DNA from: Thiohalocapsa sp963698775
GTDB lineage: Bacteria > Pseudomonadota > Gammaproteobacteria > Chromatiales > Chromatiaceae
Direction of reading: 5' to 3'
Assembly: GCA_963698775.1 (NCBI GenBank)
Contig: CAVOSE010000026.1
Location: 70,637-134,636, forward strand
DNA length: 64,000 bases
How positions within the stretch are numbered: the first letter of the stretch is position 1; every line of letters starts with the position of its first letter. Below, in pieces: positions 61,500-64,000 of the stretch. The notes under the pieces are model-generated. The model had not been told where the DNA came from, did no database searches, and was given only the letters and a program-made list of their open reading frames with translations. Both the position numbers and the translations under genes were made by a program.

Positions 61500-63969
61500 A
61501 TGGACCTCGCTCCGCCCCCTAGGCCAAAACGTGCATGTGTCGCGCCTGGTTCCGGCCCCGCGGGCGGCCTGCCTCTGCTAGGGATAGGGCTGGGGTTCGC
61601 TATTGGCACGGGGCTGTTTTTTTTGCTGCCGGCGATGCCTCCGTGGTGGCTCCCCGCTCCGCTGCTGGTGCTGGCGATCGTTCCGGCGACATACTGGGGC
61701 CGAGTCCGCGCCTCAGGCTGGGGTCCAGTCTGGGTTCCAGTCTGGGCTGGGCGTTGGGCCTGGCCACTGGTTGCGGCCGTTTTCGGGCTGTTCTGGGCAC
61801 ATGCGCAGGTCTGCGAGGTCCTATGCGCTCCTTTCCCCGAGTCGCTGGTTAAGACCACCTTGATCGCGGAGGGCCAGGTCGCATCGCTGCCGGATCAACG
61901 CGACGACTCGGTGCGCTTCCTATTTCGTATCGACCGGCTCACGCTGGACGGCGTGCCGCAGGCGTTTCAGGGTCTCGCGCGCGTCTCCTGGTATCGGCAG
62001 CCGCCACCGCTGCGTGCCGGCGAGCGTTGGCGGCTGGCGCTGCGGCTAAAGCCACCGCATGGCTTCGTCAATCCAGGCGGTTTCGACTATGAACGCTGGC
62101 TGTTCCAGCAGGGTATCTCCGCCACTGGCCATGTCCGCGACGATGCCGCAAACGCACGGCTGGCTGTCGGACCCGGGGCCTACTGGCTCACCCGCTGGCG
62201 GCAGCAGCTGCGCGATCGACTCGACGCCGCTCTAAGTGATGAGGGGCCTGCGCGAGCGCTGGTGCAGGCCTTGGTGCTGGGTGATCGGGGCGGGCTGACG
62301 CCGACGCAGTGGGACGTCTTCTCGCGCACCGGCACCAGCCATTTGATCGCCATCTCAGGGTTGCATGTCGGCCTGGTGGCGGGCTTTGTGTTTTTCGTGG
62401 CACGCTGGTTCTGGTCTCGCTCGGCCCTGCTGATGCGCCGATTCGCCGCACCACGAGCGGCGGCGTTGGCCGCGGTGGGCGCTGCGACGGGTTACGCCGC
62501 ATTGGCGGGGTTTGCGATCTCCACCCAGCGTGCGTTGGTGATGCTGCTGGTGGTGATGGTGGCGCTGGTGGCTGGCCGCACGCCGCGCCCGGCGAGTGCG
62601 CTGGTGCTCGCCCTTGTCGCGGTCTTGTTGCTTGATCCGGCCAGCGTCCTCTCCTACGGGTTCTGGCTATCCTTCGGCGCCGTGGCCATCTTGTTGTATG
62701 CACTCGGTCGGCGGCTGTCGGCGCCCGTCGTCGTGCTGCGCTGGGGGCAAGCGCAATGGGCGGTGGCGTTGGGTCTGCTACCGATGCTGCTGCTGTTTTT
62801 CGGTCGGGCGTCGCTGGTGGCACCGCTGGTCAACCTGCTGGCGATACCCTTGTTCGGGCTCATCCTGCCCGCTGTCCTGCTGTCCGCGGCGCTGATGCTG
62901 CTGTTCGGCTGGCACTGGCCGTTGGCGCTGGTCGGGCTCTTGTTGGAGCAGGGCTATGGCTTGTTGGCGATGATCTCAGAGCAGCCCGTCGCCAGCATGA
63001 CGCTGGGTGGTCGCCCGGATTGGGTCTGGGCCGCCGCTGGCGGCGGCGTGCTGCTGTTGCTGGCGCCGCGTGGTCTACCGGCGCGCTGGTTGGGGCTGGT
63101 GCTGCTGTTGCCGTTGCTGCTGATGCGCCCGCCGGCACCGCCGCTTGGCGAGGCACGGTTCACGCTGCTCGACGTCGGCCAGGGGCTGTCCGCGGTGGTG
63201 CGTACTCGGTCGCGAACGCTGGTCTACGACCTGGGGCCGCGTTATCCGAGCGGGTTCGAGACCGGTTCGGCGGTGGTGGTGCCCTATTTGCGCGAGGTCG
63301 GCGTCGATCGGGTCGATCTGGTCGTGGCGAGTCATGCCGACCAGGACCATATCGGCGGACTGCGCGGGCTGACTCAAGGGGATCGAGGTGCACCGGTTGC
63401 TGAGCGGTGAGCCCGGCGAGTTGAAGGCTGCGGATCTTGGGCGCGGCGAACGCTGGTCCGGCAACCAAAGGCTGCAGGCCGAAGCCTGCCGGCGTGGTCA
63501 GCGTTGGCGTTGGGATGGCGTTGACTTTGAAATGCTGCACCCTGAAGGCGACGGTGACGAAGGCAACGATGCCTCCTGCGTGCTGCGCGTCAGCACCGCG
63601 GTTGCCTCGGTGTTGCTGCCCGGGGATGTCGAGCGGGGCGTCGAACAGTCGTTGGTCGAGCAGCAGGGCGAACAGCTGCGCGCCGATATCCTGGTCGCGG
63701 GCCACCACGGCAGCACCACATCCACGGCGTCCGAGTTTCTTGCCGCGGTGCGCCCGAGTTGGGTGCTGTACGCCTCCGGCTATGCCAACCGCTGGGGATT
63801 CCCGGTTGCGGAGGTGCGTGAGCGTGTGAATGCGCTCGGCCTGTCCAGCGCCAACACGGCCATCGACGGCGCGATCAGCTTCGTGTTGCCGGCATCGGGT
63901 ACGCTGGCGCCGCCACGACGCCAGCGAGAGCTGGACCGCCGCGTCTGGCGGCATGTGTTCGCTCGGTAA
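61500..63969 (+). pseudogene. comEC: ComEC/Rec2 DNA uptake protein with a +1 frameshift in the metallo-beta-lactamase domain
   Basis: The first frame (61500 to TGA 63408-63410) has the DUF4131 N-terminal domain, an OB-like part (GLARVSWYRQPPPLRAGERWRLALRLK), the competence membrane domain (SRTGTSHLIAISGLHVGLVAGFVFF) and the start of the metallo-beta-lactamase domain with SHADQDHIGG. Four G at 63378-63381 shift the frame; with three, it reads GLTQGIEVHRLLSGEPGEL and continues in the next frame through LLPGDVERGVEQSL, LVAGHHGSTTSTA to 63969. So the domain is split after the HxDxDH motif. The repeated G suggests slippage or a base-calling error. Confidence 0.85.
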
Positions 63970-64000
63970 CTCCATCCCCTCTGCTCCGCCGGCCTCTCGG

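Noticed and set aside
1..64000. tRNA or rRNA genes
   Set aside because: I saw no cloverleaf-like or ribosomal RNA-like sequences while reading, but a dedicated search could not be run.

Overview
The window is GC-rich, gene-dense DNA from a gammaproteobacterium. Gene order and content (lolC/E-lolD-DUF2062-comEC; nudE/yrfG divergent pair; efp-epmA; urtABCDE; zwf-opcA; I-E type CRISPR repeat; KaiB-like signalling genes) suggest a member of the Chromatiales (purple sulfur bacteria or relatives). The taxonomic call is inference. I noticed no rRNA or tRNA genes.

Layout. 1-9970: housekeeping and accessory genes (rhlB end, yrfG, nudE, double-thioredoxin protein, CDP-archaeol-synthase-like protein, phosphoesterase, DUF3530 protein, hipBA toxin-antitoxin, MOSC and DCC proteins). 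10063-16792: a PAS-GGDEF-EAL-CZB cyclic-di-GMP protein, prpE behind a GntR-type palindrome, and a seven-TM chemoreceptor. 16776-34191: a large signalling island. Its minus-strand half is a Wsp-like chemosensory operon (cheR-TPR, two cheW, a periplasmic solute-binding protein, a chemoreceptor, an inserted DUF433/DUF5615 pair, cheA-REC, cheB, REC-histidine kinase). Its divergent plus-strand half carries PAS-GGDEF-EAL, a broken kaiB, a broken paralogue of the solute-binding protein, a HAMP histidine kinase, a response regulator and a second kaiB-like gene. 34485-38428: a di-haem peroxidase divergent from a complete ABC importer. 38500-43700: an Rpn-family nuclease with a repeat-built coiled coil, peptidase, dehydrogenase, orphan CRISPR remnant and decayed small genes. 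43696-50900: MFS transporter, efp-epmA, NifX-like protein, a dead response regulator, zwf-opcA. 51211-57985: urea importer urtABCDE with hicBA inserted between urtD and urtE. 57989-63969: hdeD, lolC/E, lolD, DUF2062 and a frameshifted comEC.

The most interesting region is 16776-34191. Two solute-binding-protein paralogues sit beside sensory genes instead of transporter genes. One precedes a chemoreceptor; the other precedes a HAMP histidine kinase. The two histidine kinases share an almost identical H-box, and two KaiB-like proteins occur with no KaiC in the window. I infer a ligand-binding-protein-fed signalling network feeding CheA, the kinases and c-di-GMP enzymes.

An unusual number of genes carry a single disabling change: a +1 frameshift in cheA, a solute-binding protein and comEC; internal stops in cheW, kaiB, a DUF1640-like gene, the same solute-binding protein and a response regulator. 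TAG still ends intact genes here (urtA, urtD, urtE), so recoding is not the explanation. Either this genome is eroding accessory signalling genes or the assembly contains errors; raw reads would decide. REP-like hairpins carrying a GTAG foot are scattered through the intergenic gaps.
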